DNA from: Sabellastarte sp. h YS-2021 | Lineage: Eukaryota; Annelida; Polychaeta; Sabellida; Sabellidae | Direction: 5' to 3' | NCBI GenBank assembly: GCA_964017235.1 | Contig: OZ024934.1 | Coordinates: 82,736,706-82,800,705 of the forward strand | Length of the DNA: 64,000 nucleotides | Part shown: one piece after another, positions 12,385 through 25,100 of the stretch | How the letters are laid out: every line of letters starts with the position of its first letter | Position numbering within the stretch: the first letter of the stretch is position 1 | Program-made: the position numbers and the translations under genes | The notes under the pieces: generated by a model | The model's input: the letters and a program-made list of their open reading frames with translations, nothing else | What the model was told of the DNA's origin: nothing | Databases searched by the model: none

Positions 12385-15300
12385 ACCCAAAGGTGCAACA
12401 AGATTTTAAAGGTCAAGGTCACTATGACAAGGTCAAAGGTCAAATTAAGGTCACACCATGATAATACACACCTATAGCCCCTAACCAATGTCCCTACCAA
12501 GTATCAACTTCCTACACCTTACGGTTTCTGAGATATAGCCCGGACAAGATTTTATAGGTCAAGGTCACTATGGCAAGGTCAAAGGTCCAATCAAGGTCAC
12601 ACCATGATGCTGCACACCTACACCCCCTAACCAATGTCTCTACCAAATATCAACTTCCTACACCTTGTGGTTTCTGAGATATAGCCCCGACAAGATTTTA
12701 TAGGTCAAGGTCACTATGGCAAGGTCAAAGGTCAAATCAAGGTCAGACCATGACGTTGCACAACTACACTCCCTAACCAATGTCCCTACCAAGTATCAAC
12801 TTCCTACACATTACGGTTTCTGAGATATAGCCCGGACAAGATTTTATAGGTCAAGGTCACTACGGCAAGGTCAAATCAAGGTCATAACATGACGTTGCAC
12901 ACCTACACCCCCTAACAAATGTCCCTACCAAATATCCACTTCCTATACCTTACAGTTTCCGAGATATAGCCTGGACAAGATTTTATAGGTCAAGGTCACT
13001 ATGGCAAGGTCAAAGGTCAAATCAAGGTCAGACCATGACGTTGCACAACTACACTCCCTAACCAATGTTCTACCAAGTATCAACTTCCTACACATTACGG
13101 TTTCTGAGATATAGCCCGGACAAGATTTTATAGGTCAAGGTCACTACGGCAAGGTTAAAGGTCAAATCAAGGTCAGACCATGATGCTGCACACCTACACC
13201 CCCTAACCAATGTCTCTACCAAATATCAACTTCCTACACCTTACAGTTTCCGAGATATAGCCCGGACAAGATTTTATAGGTCAAGGTTACTATGGCAAGG
13301 TCAAAGGTCAAATCAAGGTCAGATCATGACGTTGCACAACTACACCCCCTAACCAATGTCTCTAACAAGTATCAACTTCCTACACCTTGTGGTTTCTGAG
13401 ATATAGCCCGGACAAGATTTTATAGGTCAAGGTCACTATGGCAAGGTCAAAGGTCAAATCAAGGTCAGACCATGACGTTGCACAACTACACTCCCTAACC
13501 AATGTCCCTACCAAGTATCAACTTCCTACACATTACGGTTTCTGAGATATAGCCCGGACAAGATTTTATAGGTCAAGGTCACTACGGCAAGGTCAAATCA
13601 AGGTCATAACATGACGTTGCACACCTACACCCCCTAACAAATGTCCCTACCAAATATCCACTTCCTATACCTTACAGTTTCCGAGATATAGCCTGGACAA
13701 GATTTTATAGGTCAAGGTCACTATGGCAAGGTCAAAGGTCAAATCAAGGTCAGACCATGACGTTGCACAACTACACTCCCTAACCAATGTCCTACCAAGT
13801 ATCAACTTCCTACACATTACGGTTTCTGAGATATAGCCCGGACAAGATTTTATAGGTCAAGGTCACTACGGCAAGGTTAAAGGTCAAATCAAGGTCAGAC
13901 CATGATGCTGCACACCTACACCCCCTAACCAATGTCTCTACCAAATATCAACTTCCTACACCTTACAGTTTCCGAGATATAGCCCGGACAAGATTTTATA
14001 GGTCAAGGTTACTATGGCAAGGTCAAAGGTCAAATCAAGGTCAGATCATGACGTTGCACAACTACACCCCCTAACCAATGTCTCTACCAAGTATCAACTT
14101 CCTACACCTTGTGGTTTCTGAGATATAGCCCGGACAAGATTTTATAGGTCAAGGTCACTATGGCAAGGTCAAAGGTCAAATCAAGGTCAGACCATGACGT
14201 TGCACAACTACACTCCCTAACCAATGTCCCTACCAAGTATCAACTTCCTACACATTACGGTTTCTGAGATATAGCCCGGACAAGATTTTATAGGTCAAGG
14301 TCACTACGGCAAGGTCAAATCAAGGTCATAACATGACGTTGCACACCTACACCCCCTAACAAATGTCCCTACCAAATATCCACTTCCTATACCTTACAGT
14401 TTCCGAGATATAGCCTGGACAAGATTTTATAGGTCAAGGTCACTATGGCAAGGTCAAAGGTCAAATCAAGGTCAGACCATGACGTTGCACAACTACACTC
14501 CCTAACCAATGTCCTACCAAGTATCAACTTCCTACACATTACGGTTTCTGAGATATAGCCCGGACAAGATTTTATAGGTCAAGGTCACTACGGCAAGGTT
14601 AAAGGTCAAATCAAGGTCAGACCATGATGTTGCACAACTACACTCCCTAACCAATGTCCCTACCAAGTATCAACTTCCTACACATTACGGTTTCTGAGAT
14701 ATAGCCCGGACAAGATTTTATAGGTCAAGGTCACTACGGCAAGGTCAAAGGTCAAATCAAGGTCATAACATGACGTTGCACACCTACACCCCCTAACAAA
14801 TGTCCCTACCAAATATCCACTTCCTACACCTTACAGTTTCCGAGATATAGTCTGGATAAAGATTTTATAGGTCAAGGTCACTACGGCAAGGTTAAAGGTC
14901 AAATCAAGGTCAGACCATGATGTTGCACAACTACACTCCCTAACCAATGTCCCTACCAAGTATCAACTTCCTACACATTACGGTTTCTGAGATATAGCCC
15001 GGACAAGATTTTATAGGTCAAGGTCACTACGGCAAGGTCAAAGGTCAAATCAAGGTCATAACATGACGTTGCACACCTACACCCCCTAACAAATGTCCCT
15101 ACCAAATATCAACTTCCTACACCTTACAGTTTCCGAGATATAGTCTGGACAAGATTTTATAGGTCAAGGTCACTACGGCAAGGTCAAATCAAGGTCAGAC
15201 CATGACATTGCACAACTACACCCTCTAACCAATGTCTCTACCAAGTATCAACTTCCTACACCTTACGGTTTCTGAGATATAGCCTGGACAAGATTTTCAA

Positions 15301-15533
15301 ACTCAAGGTCACTACGGCAAGGTCAAAGGTCAAATCAAGGTCAGACCATGACGTTGCACACCTACACCTCCTAACCAATGTCACTACCAAGTATGAACTT
15401 CCTACACCTTACGGTTTCTGAGATACAGCCCGGACAAACTTTTTCCCGCCGCCCGCCCGCCCGCCTACCCGCCCGCCCATCCGACACCATGGGTGAAAAC
15501 AATACCCCGACAGCCCTTAAGGGCTGTGGGGTA
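12385..15533 (+). repeat. Satellite array of ~146-bp monomers rich in AGGTCA half-sites, with 3' hairpin
   Basis: About 20 tandem monomers share TAGGTCAAGGTCACTA, GGCAAGGTCAAAGGTCAAAT, CAAGGTCAGACCATGACGTT, CCTAACCAATGTC, AAGTATCAACTTCCTACAC and GAGATATAGCCCGGACAAG. A higher-order period of about 720 bp (five monomers) repeats at about 12,690, 13,410 and 14,130; for example a shortened CCAATGT(T/C)CTACC variant recurs once per block. The array ends in (CCCG)n at 15,448-15,475, a CACCATGGGTGAAAAC block and a 15-bp-stem hairpin. The layout is core tandem repeat, then short GC microsatellite, then 3' hairpin. This fits non-autonomous rolling-circle (Helentron-like, DINE/pearl-type) elements, by inference. 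Confidence 0.85.
15503..15533. other. 3'-terminal hairpin of the AGGTCA element
   Basis: TACCCC-G-ACAGCCCTT pairs with AAGGGCTGTGGGGTA. This gives a 15-bp stem with one bulged G and essentially no loop. The same structure in decayed form ends the shorter copy at about 9,880. Confidence 0.75.
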
Positions 15534-16294
15534 AACATAGGTGTGGGTTTTACTGATAAAATATCACAGATCATACAAGAAAGGTGGCAAAAAACAGTAT
15601 TTGCATCTTATATTTTTTTCTGTGTATTACAGTATTGTACATTGCCATTACTGCTAATATACGACCAATGTCACACTTTCAGTGATCCAAAATCAAATGC
15701 CCGTGTACCTGAACTTAAGTTTCCCTGAGGTTTGGATAGGCAAGAGCCTGCTGTGTTTAATTTATACCAATGATCACCAGTGTACGTAATTATTGCCTAT
15801 CCCCCTTGTCCAAAACTGGTAATTATTCTTGCAGACCTGCATCTTAACAGAACTGTTCAAGTACATATTTTGTAATTCCCAAAACTCATGAGAAGTACCT
15901 TCTACCATTCTTGCCATTATTAACTACTTATTCTTAAGCACTTTTCACTTGGTCAATTATGAAACTCATAACTGACTTAACATAAATTGAAATATGGACT
16001 GGCAACTTTTTGTACTGACCAGACAAGAGTGTAATCTTTTTGAGTTGCAGTGGACCTGAACAGTGTTCAGTCAACAGGTGAACTACATACACTGTCAGAC
16101 ATATACGTTTTAGGAAAAAAAAATGTAAATAATTTATTATAACAGAAAGCAGACTCAAAAAGCATAGATTTTCTGGTCACATGAACCCCTTGAATAAACT
16201 ATGTATACTTAGTGCAGTAAAAATATCTGTAAAACAGTTTCAATGAAATTTAAATATACATTAGACAATCCCTGTGACTTACGGTGAAAAGAAA
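15534..16294. other. Gene-less stretch 3' of the METTL27-like gene
   Basis: This is AT-rich, apparently unique DNA between the satellite and the 3' end of the methyltransferase gene. I see no coding region or recognisable repeat. Confidence 0.4.
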
Positions 16295-16300
16295 TTTATT
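16295..16300 (-). terminator. Candidate poly(A) signal of the METTL27-like gene
   Basis: The minus strand reads AATAAA, 35 nt past the stop codon. The position is right for a very short 3' UTR, but other AATAAA-like sites lie further on. Confidence 0.5.
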
Positions 16301-16334
16301 ATCTAAGCTGTAACAATAAACACTTTGCCACCTA

Positions 16335-16564
16335 TCACCTATATTTTTTCAGGATCTCAGACTCGTATCTTGCACAACCTGACTCCTTGACTTCAAAAAC
16401 AAAGAGTACTCCATTGCGACCTTTCAGGTAATCGGGCATAATGGTTCTTTCCACAATTTCCCATTTGCCCTTACGTTCCAGCTCTTGTGTAAAACTGTCC
16501 ATGTTCTCATGCACTGAACCATTCACCAGGTGTTCTTCTCTCATTATATTCATGATGAAGCCAC
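16335..16564 (-). CDS. METTL27: METTL27-like coding exon 5 (terminal)
   Basis: It is 230 nt including the stop. The acceptor is AGTAATGTTACAG. It encodes GFIMNIMREEHLVNGS, then a helical stretch (MDSFTQELERKGKWEIVERT), and ends ESEILKKYR before the stop. A poly(A) signal follows 35 nt downstream. Confidence 0.85.
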
Positions 16565-19500
16565 CTGTAACATTACTAATACTAGAAATACTGATATGAC
16601 TTTTATTGACCTTAATTTCTATCAAAAGACAGACGCAAAGGTGCAATAACCTGGGCCGGGATTCACAAAGATTCTTAAGAATTCTTACTTAAGTACAACA
16701 TTTGTGGTTAATAGGATTCTTACTTAAGTACAACATTTGTGGTTAAATAATAACCACAAATGTTGTACTTAAGTAATAATTCTTACTTAAGAATCTTTGT
16801 GAATCCCAGCTCAGGAAACCAGAAGTCCAAAAACTTTATAGGGACATAAAAGAAGGGTCCACTAAACAAACCACCACATTACGTTACTCAGGTTCCTATC
16901 AAGTAAAATAAAACCCAAATGTATGGTTCCTGTTACTATGTCAACAGGAAGTCAAATCTGAACTGTATTAATTTTCCATTAATAATCATAAAGCCAACTG
17001 TTATCTCCAGACCACTTACCGGAAGAAATTTGAAATTCTGCAGCCAGGTTCAGTAAAGATCTTGAGTCCCATCCAAAATTCAAGGTATTTTCTTTTCGCA
17101 GTTAATTTATCTTTATTTTGCAAGGAAATTTACACACAAAATCAAACACCTCATGTAAGTACTGTAACAATTTACAGACAAGTGAGAAATAAGAGACCTT
17201 TTGATAATTGCCACATGATAAACAATAATCAAATCTTATAGTTGAGAAATTACTCGAGATTTGAAACTTGAAAGTTTTTGTCTTTTTTTTATTGTAAGGT
17301 GGTCACTCACACTGACTTGGATGATGGATTCTTGATATTCATCTTTTATTTTATTAGCTGTGTGATGGGTACAAATAAATGGGGTTGACTGCCAGATATC
17401 AAGCCTTCGCAAAGTCCAGTACCATGTAAGAGAAATAACATCCAAAATCCAGCTTCCACAAACAAAAAAATATGAAAATAAAAACCCAGGGCTGGTATTC
17501 CAAAAAAGGATCAAGCTCACGTTAAGCGAAAAATCAGATCAAGTTTACAGCTGTTTATACTAGACTTCAGCTGACTTTTGGCTTAATTTGAGCTTGATCC
17601 CTTTTGTGAATATGACCCTTGAATCGTTGAAATTAGCTGATGTCACTATACAAAATAGTGAAGGTCATATAGACTGCATTAAGCAATGTAATATACATGT
17701 ATGTAATGTGTCTCATTAACATCTTACTGAACAGAAATGTTAGAAGTTCAATGGTATTTTATGTAAACACAAATACTCAACCTTTAAAAGTGGGATTGAA
17801 TTAAACTTGCCTTATTCAGTGAGCACTGACTGCTAATATACACAACTCTGAATTCTTTTGACTGCATGGTCTTTCACTTAGTATTTATATAGATAAGTGC
17901 TCAAAACTACACCAGAACAACAAAAGAACCACAACAAACCTGGTTTTACGATTCTAATCATCTCGAAAAGAGCCCCAGCTGGAACAAGACCAACTGCAAT
18001 GCCGCCCACTATTGTTACTGCATCATAATAATCTAAAAAGGAGACGAGAAAGAGTAGAGGGAGGAGTTTAAACATGTCACTGAGAGTGAAAAGACTGTCA
18101 ATTTAATAAACATAATTGGTCATAACAAGATTATTTTATTGAAAATCAGAAATCTATTCAGAAAAAAAAAACAGAAAGAAAATTGCAAATTTAATAAGTA
18201 AATTAAATTTTTATAAGTTAATACCCTATCCAATGGACAATTGCTAAACCGGTCGGCGCAGACCGGCCCGCCAAACGCCAGAAAAAGACGTCCTGTGTTT
18301 CCACCGGCTGGCCGGTCCCAGTACTGTGCATTCGCCAGGTGGCGCATGGTATTTACTTCCTGTCTAGACAACATGACGTCATAGCATCTTTTTCGTTGTC
18401 TAAAACTATTAGACCCCTAGTAAGCTGATAGCGGGGTCGGTGGGAGGGTCTTGTGTGTCCATTGGATAGGGTATTAACTTATAAAAATTTAATTTACTTA
18501 TTAAATTTGCAATTTTATTGCGTTAATACATCCTATCCAATGGACAATTGCTGAATAACTACCGCTTGGTCGGCGGGTAAGTTACTAGGGACTTATGTGA
18601 ACTCACAAGTAATAGCAAATTTTAACCTACGGTCTAGGCTGACTTCGTCAGGAGACCTATAGGTCCAGGCCTGGGTTGACTTTAAGGTCAGGAAACCCTG
18701 CAAGGCCATGGTCGGTTGCCAGCAGCCGGTTACCCGGGGCTATACCGCCATCGCCCCCCCCCCCCCTTTTGGCAGACCTGCTCTGAGGTAAGGGAAGAGA
18801 GGGATGAGTTCAGTCCCAGAATGCAAATAAACCTCCCAAAGGAAGCACGCCACACTTAATTCTTATGTACATGAAGAAACTGTTTATACATATATACAAA
18901 TCTCCTCAATCTAAGGGCCACTTGTGGATCTGCTGAGCAGCCACTACCGAGCCCAATTGGTAAAGCTCTGAATCAGCCCAAGTCCCGCCCTTCATATAGA
19001 ACTGTGTGAAGGTATTGTGACTTCAGTGGCAGGCTGACAAGATTGGATCTAAGGAGAATCCCGACTGGAAGGCCTTAGAAGCAGCAAAGGCCCTGACATC
19101 ATGGGCTTTAACCTGATGTTAAATGTGGGCCTCCTGGTCAGAGAGCTCATAACATAGGATCACAGTCTGCTTGATCCAAGAGGAGATAGTGGCAGGTGAG
19201 ATGTCTTTGTTGAAACCTTTCTTAAAGGAGACAAAAACCACCTCCTTATTCTGCCTGATGTCTGAGGTCCTGTCCAAATAGTAGCATAATGCTCTGACCG
19301 GGACCTGTCAGACTTGAGGGATCTATCCAGAGTCGAGGCCAGGGCTGTTATAACCCCAGGGGCCACACTGGACACTCTATGGCCAGCTGATTCTAGGATA
19401 GAAAGCTGGGTGATGGATACAGGGACACCTCTGACCAATCGGATTGGTGTCCAATATATCAGTTTTGCCAGGCATGAATCTCACTTTTGTACTTGCCCGA

Positions 19501-22129
19501 CCCAAGGGCCAAGAGGAATACCGTCTTGAAGGTCAAATGCTTCAAGGGGGCCTCCTTGATTGGATCAAAAGGAGTCTTAGCTGGTGCACGGCCAGTGAGA
19601 AGTTCCAGGAAGGTATGCCACTCCTGCCTCTGGGTCTGTCTCTGAGGAAACTATCCAGGAGACGAGCGAGATTTTCGTCCTTACTGATGTTGAAGGGTGA
19701 ATTTCCAGTTTATCAACAATGGGTGACCTATAACCATCAATGGTGCTGGGCTGTTTGCCAAGCATGTATCTCACTTCTACGCTTGCCCGAACCCAGGGCC
19801 AAGAGGAAAACTGCCTTGAAGGTCAAATGCTCCAAGGAGGCCTTTAATTGGTTCAAACTGAACCTTGTCAGCTGGTGCAAAAACCAGGGAGAGGTTCCAG
19901 GAAGGGGTTACCCTCCGGCCTTTGGGTCTGTCTCAGTGGAAGCTATCCAGGAGACGAGTGAGATTTTCATCCTTACTAAAATTGATGGGCAAATTTCTAG
20001 ACTATCAGCAATGGCTGACCTGTAACCATCAATGGTGCTGGGCCGCAACTTCCTGTCCTGAAATAGGTACATAAGGAAGTCAGCAACTAACTTTACAGGG
20101 GGTGCCCCGAAGTCCACCTGATGAATGATACACGACTTGTAAAAATGGCCCACTTGCCACATAGACTGATCAGATTGATCCCCTTTGAGGAGCCTCAACT
20201 CTTGCGGCCACTGCCTCAGACAAGCCCTGCTCCTCAATTGCTGAGGCTCTAGGAGCCCTGCATGGATATTAAGGTTTGTCAGATTTCTGTGAGGGATCTG
20301 ATTGAATGGCTGTCAACAAGTTGGGCATATTGGGCAGGCTCAGTGGGATTTGGTTGGATGTAGCCACTAGATCCCAAAACCAAGGCTTGTTGGCAGCATA
20401 AGTCTATTTGGGCCGGTGCCACCTGCTGCATAGAGTGGAAGACCTCTGGAAGGAGAAACCACTGTTTGGATGGTCTGGCCTAGCCTGGATAGCTTGTCTG
20501 CTACCACATTCGGCCGGCCTGGAATGTGTCGTGCTTTAGAGTCACTTGTTTCCCGGTACACCAGGTCAAGATTCTCCCTAGTAGGGCACAAAGTGGGCAC
20601 GACCTCATGCCTCCTTCCTTGTTTATGTATGACACTACTGTGGTGTTGTCAGTTGCTACAGGTACTATCTTGTTGAGCAAAGGTCTTGGAACCCTTTTAA
20701 GGCCAGAAAGAACTGCTTTAAGTTCTAGATAGTTTATATGCAGCTTGCTTCCCGGAGGGGACCAGGTTGCTCTTGCAAGTGCTCGTCTAAGCGAGCGCCC
20801 CACCCTTCTATTGATGCGTCTGTAATTATTTGCAGAGCATGTTTTATTGGGTTTAATGGTTGGACTGTAAGTACATTGTCTTCCTTCAGCCATCATTGTA
20901 AAGGGGGTGCAAGGACCTGGGGGTTGGGATCACCTTTTCCAGTGATTCTGGGACCCTCCAGTTGTGTTTGTGATGCCACTGAATGAGTCTCATATGAAGT
21001 TGGCCTACATGAACTTGCTTTTCTGTAGCTGTTAGTAAGCCTATCACGGACCTGAATTCCCGGACCGGGCAAGCCGGTAGGGATAGCAATTTCAGCATTT
21101 TCTCTTGAAGGTTCTGCTACTGGTCTGGAGTCAGTCGGACCGGATCAGACCTGAGGTCGAACTGGTAGCCTACAAAATTGAAGTCTTGTTTGGGCTCCAG
21201 CTCTGATTTCTCTAAGTTCACCAGCCAACCTAGTTGCTGACACATTATTTACTAGCTCCTGTGTATGTTGGAGACAAGCCTGGTGGGATCTGGCTCTCAC
21301 TCACCAGTCGTCTAGGTACTGGTGGTTTCTTAAACCCTTGTGTATGGCCATCAATTCACCTCCTTTGGCATCACGATGAACTCCAAAGGTGCTGTGGACA
21401 AACTGAAAGGCAGGGCCTTGAACTGGTATGCCCGACCTTGGATGTGAAATCTCAGGCATTTCCTGGATTGTTCTTGTATAGGTATATGGACATAGGTATC
21501 CCTCCTTCCACAATTGTACTACCTAGGGTCCAGCCCCCAAGGCTTCCTAAGTTCCCAAAAAGGGCTTAGTCTAGACCCTACAGGCAGATTGTGTGCCACA
21601 TTTGGGACATTTGGTATCCTGACAATATTTCCTGTCCCTCCGGACACTGGTCCGGTCTGGTGACAATGATCCAAGTTAACAGTCTCTCTGTTCTTATTGT
21701 GGTCCGGTGGGGCTGACACAACTTTTCACATCAATAGACTCTTTGCCCCGGGCCAGCAGCCTGCAAGGTGCAGCATTTACCAGAGCAATTGTCATTTGTG
21801 AGATGTCTGACCCCTGGCTGGACATGATGACAAACTTTATTATCTCTCCAGTCAAGTCCAGCACCGATAACAGGTTGTTGAGAGGTGTGATAAGGGAAGG
21901 TTGCCTAGCAGTAGCTTGGGACACTGCCATATCACTGTCATATCCCCAAGACCACTGACTGGTCTAAGAATTTTCTGTAACCAAATTTACTGTAGGCAAC
22001 TCTGTCCAGTACCAGGACTCCATACCCGGTACTTTACTGTAACCAGTAATTTTCTGTAACCGGCAAAAAAAAAAACTGGGAGGCTGGGGTCACCAATGAA
22101 TTTAGACAGCTACTGGTCTATATTTAGCC

Positions 22130-22163
<34 letters not shown>

Positions 22164-25100
22164 TAACCAGTTGGGGTGAAGCCCTGTACAGTAAGGACTG
22201 TGTAGCCAGCACCCTGTTAGTAGACTTTGTAACCAGGAGGTTGAAGCAAGTGTACAAGACTGTGTAGCCAGTATCAGTCGGTACACTCTGTAACCAGTTG
22301 TTGAAGCAAGTGTACAAGGCTGTGTAGCCCAGTACCAGTCGGTACACTCTGTAAACAGTTGTTGAGGCAAGTGTACAAGGCTGTGTACCCAGTACCAGCC
22401 GGACACTCTGTAACCAGTAATTAAAGCAAGTGTACAAGGCTGTGTAGCTAGTACCAGCCGGTACACTCTGTAACCAGTTGTTGAAGCAAGTGTACAAGGC
22501 TGTGTAGCCAGTATACGTGTGGGTACACTCTGTAACCAATTGCTAAAGCAATTTTACAACTATATTTTGTGTTGAATTCAGCTTGCTGTAGTTTTCCTCC
22601 ATTAATTAAAGAATTTCTTTAATCGCACGTCTCATTTGTAGATTTGACAGTTGCTGGGAAAGCCCTTGTGAGCTATATTTAGAAACACTTAGTGTTCGGT
22701 GTGTCACGTGACCAGCTTGCTGGTCGGAAAGACACGCGATTGGTTGATTGGAGCTCGTCAGTTGTGGCGTTCTTTTGTGATACTTAAACATGCAAATGCG
22801 CAGTATCCTACTCATCCACAAACCCCACTACCGACAACGAAGCCGGGTCTGCAAGGCAGGGACTGGAATCACAGTAGACGTGAGTTCTGAAGAACGCACC
22901 TCCGACCTTCCTGGTCGGTGAAAACACGTGACCTGCTTCGTGATAGGTCGGAAAGACACGCGATTGGCTGACTGGAGATGACGTCAGTATTCGCGTTCTT
23001 TGTGTGATGCTTTACCGGCAACTTTACAGTCCACAAAACCCCACTACCGACAACCAGGCCGGGTCTGCAAAGCAGGGACTGTAGTCACAGTAGACGTGAG
23101 TTCTGAAGAACGCACTTCCGACCTTCCTGGTCGGTGAAAACACAGACCTGCTTCGTGATTGGTCGGAAGGACACGCCATTGGCTGACTGGATATGACGTC
23201 AGAGGTCGCGTTCTTTTGAGCTGGCCGGTCGGCTGATGCTTTAAAAGCAGAAAAGCCTGGACCAGTGCACTCTGTAGATGAAATTCCTGGCCGGTCTGAA
23301 GTCGGTTCTTCTTCTCAGCCGGCTGTACACTCAAACCAGTTTCCTGGCCATCCACTGCCCTTACTACCGACACAAGTGCCGGGTCCATAAGGGTGGGACT
23401 GAGAGTGACAAAAGTTCCTTCTATGTAGAAAATACTTGAGAGGTCGGTTGAAGAAATCTGAAGAATTCATCTCATGCTTCTGATTAAAAAGCACCAAATA
23501 CTCGAGCTGGGCTGGTGTGACTGATGCTTTACAGCAGAGAAGTCGGTACCAGTGCGCTCTGAAGAATGCATCTGTGATGGGGAATTCCTTCCATTCACAG
23601 ATTTCAAAACTACGTAGACTGAAGATCTCGTGTAGAGACGTTTCTATGGTGATTGTAGCTGGAAGGTTATAGATGAAAAATTCAAACAAAAGACACGGAT
23701 AAAAATACCTGTTAGAAGTATATCCATAATTCCTCAATATTGTTGATCTGCCCCTAACAACACAAAGGTTGAATGGGAGGAAACTAGCAAAATGGCTGCC
23801 TTCATATATCTGGTCGATTACTGCCCTATCATCAATAATAAATTGAGCCAACTAGGGAGCGTTTCCAGCAGATTTCTAAATGTATATCCGTGCTTGACCA
23901 GCTGGTAACACTTTACAAAGAAACTCTCCACATATAAGGTTTAAAAAATCCGTCATAAAGCACACTTTTCCTTTAAAATTCTGGAGATATTGAAAACACG
24001 TCTGCACAGTACACGCGCCAAACGAAAAAGATGCTATGACGTCATGTTGTCTAGACAGGAAGTAAATACCATGCGCCACCTGGCAAATGCACAGTACTGG
24101 GACCGGCCAGCCGGTGGAAACACAGGACGTCTTTTTCTGGCGTTTGGCGGGCCGGTCTGCGCCGACCGGTTTAGCAATTGTCCATTGGATAGGATGTATT
24201 AACGCAATAAAATGTGACGTTAAGAAAGATAACTCTTACCATCAGGTACATCTAACACTGTGTCTGGTTTTAGAAGATCTGACATGTATTTAGTGTACAA
24301 AGCCTTATTGGGTGAATTGCCAAACAACACTTGGGCAGGTTCCAAGGCATCCAGTTTGGTATAACCAAGCTTGGAAAGCTAAAATATTATCATTAAAAAG
24401 AAATATAACAAAATAGTAGACAATCAAATCCGCCAATTTAAAACTGCATTCACAATAACCTGTTACGAAAATATAATTCAACAATAAAATGACATAATTT
24501 TAAAAATTTTAATACTTTTGTTTCATTTATTAACTAGAATAGGATGCCCTGTTGATAGTAGCTGCGACATATGAATAGAAACAGGATAGCATAGAAGAAC
24601 ACACATTATCATGTGTAATGTCCAATGAATGTTCCATGTTCCCATGAACCTTTTGCCAAAATTGTACAGTAGTCTTACAAGACCCTGTTTCATTTGTAAA
24701 ATATATCAATGATGCTTAAATATTTATTAGTGTACATGTAAATTATTTCAGCTTTATGCCTTTTTGCATTGGTTGGGTCGAAAATTTTGACGAAATCACT
24801 CTATCTTGCACGGTTAAGAAGATAGAAGCAAATTTCTGTTTTTCTATTTTTGGCAAAACTTTCAACGAAATAACTCTATTTTGCACGGTTAAGGCAAATA
24901 TGTGTTTTTCCATTTAGGGCAAAAATTCAAAATGGCCGCCATATGTGGGGAGGGGAAAATTTTTTGAAAATTGCAAAGAGTACATTTCTTAGATACCCTA
25001 TGGGTCGAAAATTTCGACGAAATCGCTCTATCTCGCACGGTTAAGGGGATAGAAGCAATTTTGTGTTTTGCCATTTTGGGTAAAAATTCGAAAATTCAAA

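Larger units (their letters stand above)
18512..24213 (-). mobile_element. DIRS-like tyrosine-recombinase retrotransposon in intron 3
   Basis: This element is a broken fossil with many breaks. The ends are 41-bp inverted repeats (18,512-18,552 against 24,173-24,213) around CCTATCCAATGGACAATTGCT. Inverted ends instead of direct LTRs are characteristic of DIRS-type elements. On the minus strand the order is: a repeat-rich leader (24,170-22,000), reverse transcriptase (about 21,570-20,890), RNase H (about 20,870-20,500) and tyrosine recombinase (about 19,440-18,900). It lies in the same transcriptional direction as the host gene. Its age is moderate judging by decay, although the terminal sequences are still nearly identical to the second terminal copy at 18,234-18,402. 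Confidence 0.8.

Noticed and set aside
19444-20025. 193-codon plus-strand open frame
   Set aside because: It is antisense to the DIRS-like recombinase region and arises from two tandem ~300-bp blocks.
22102-22539. Minus-strand open stretches of 118-145 codons
   Set aside because: They run through the 61-bp minisatellite and a poly-T tract (a lysine run), so they are low-complexity by-products.
22979-22986. TGACGTCA as a regulator of the METTL27-like gene
   Set aside because: The site lies deep in intron 3 inside a retroelement repeat; a role in the element is more likely than in the host gene.
23315-23851. 178-codon minus-strand open frame near the right end of the DIRS-like element
   Set aside because: I recognise no family or Gag-like motif, and it overlaps the repeat units of the leader. 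It might be a remnant of the element's first ORF but cannot be supported.
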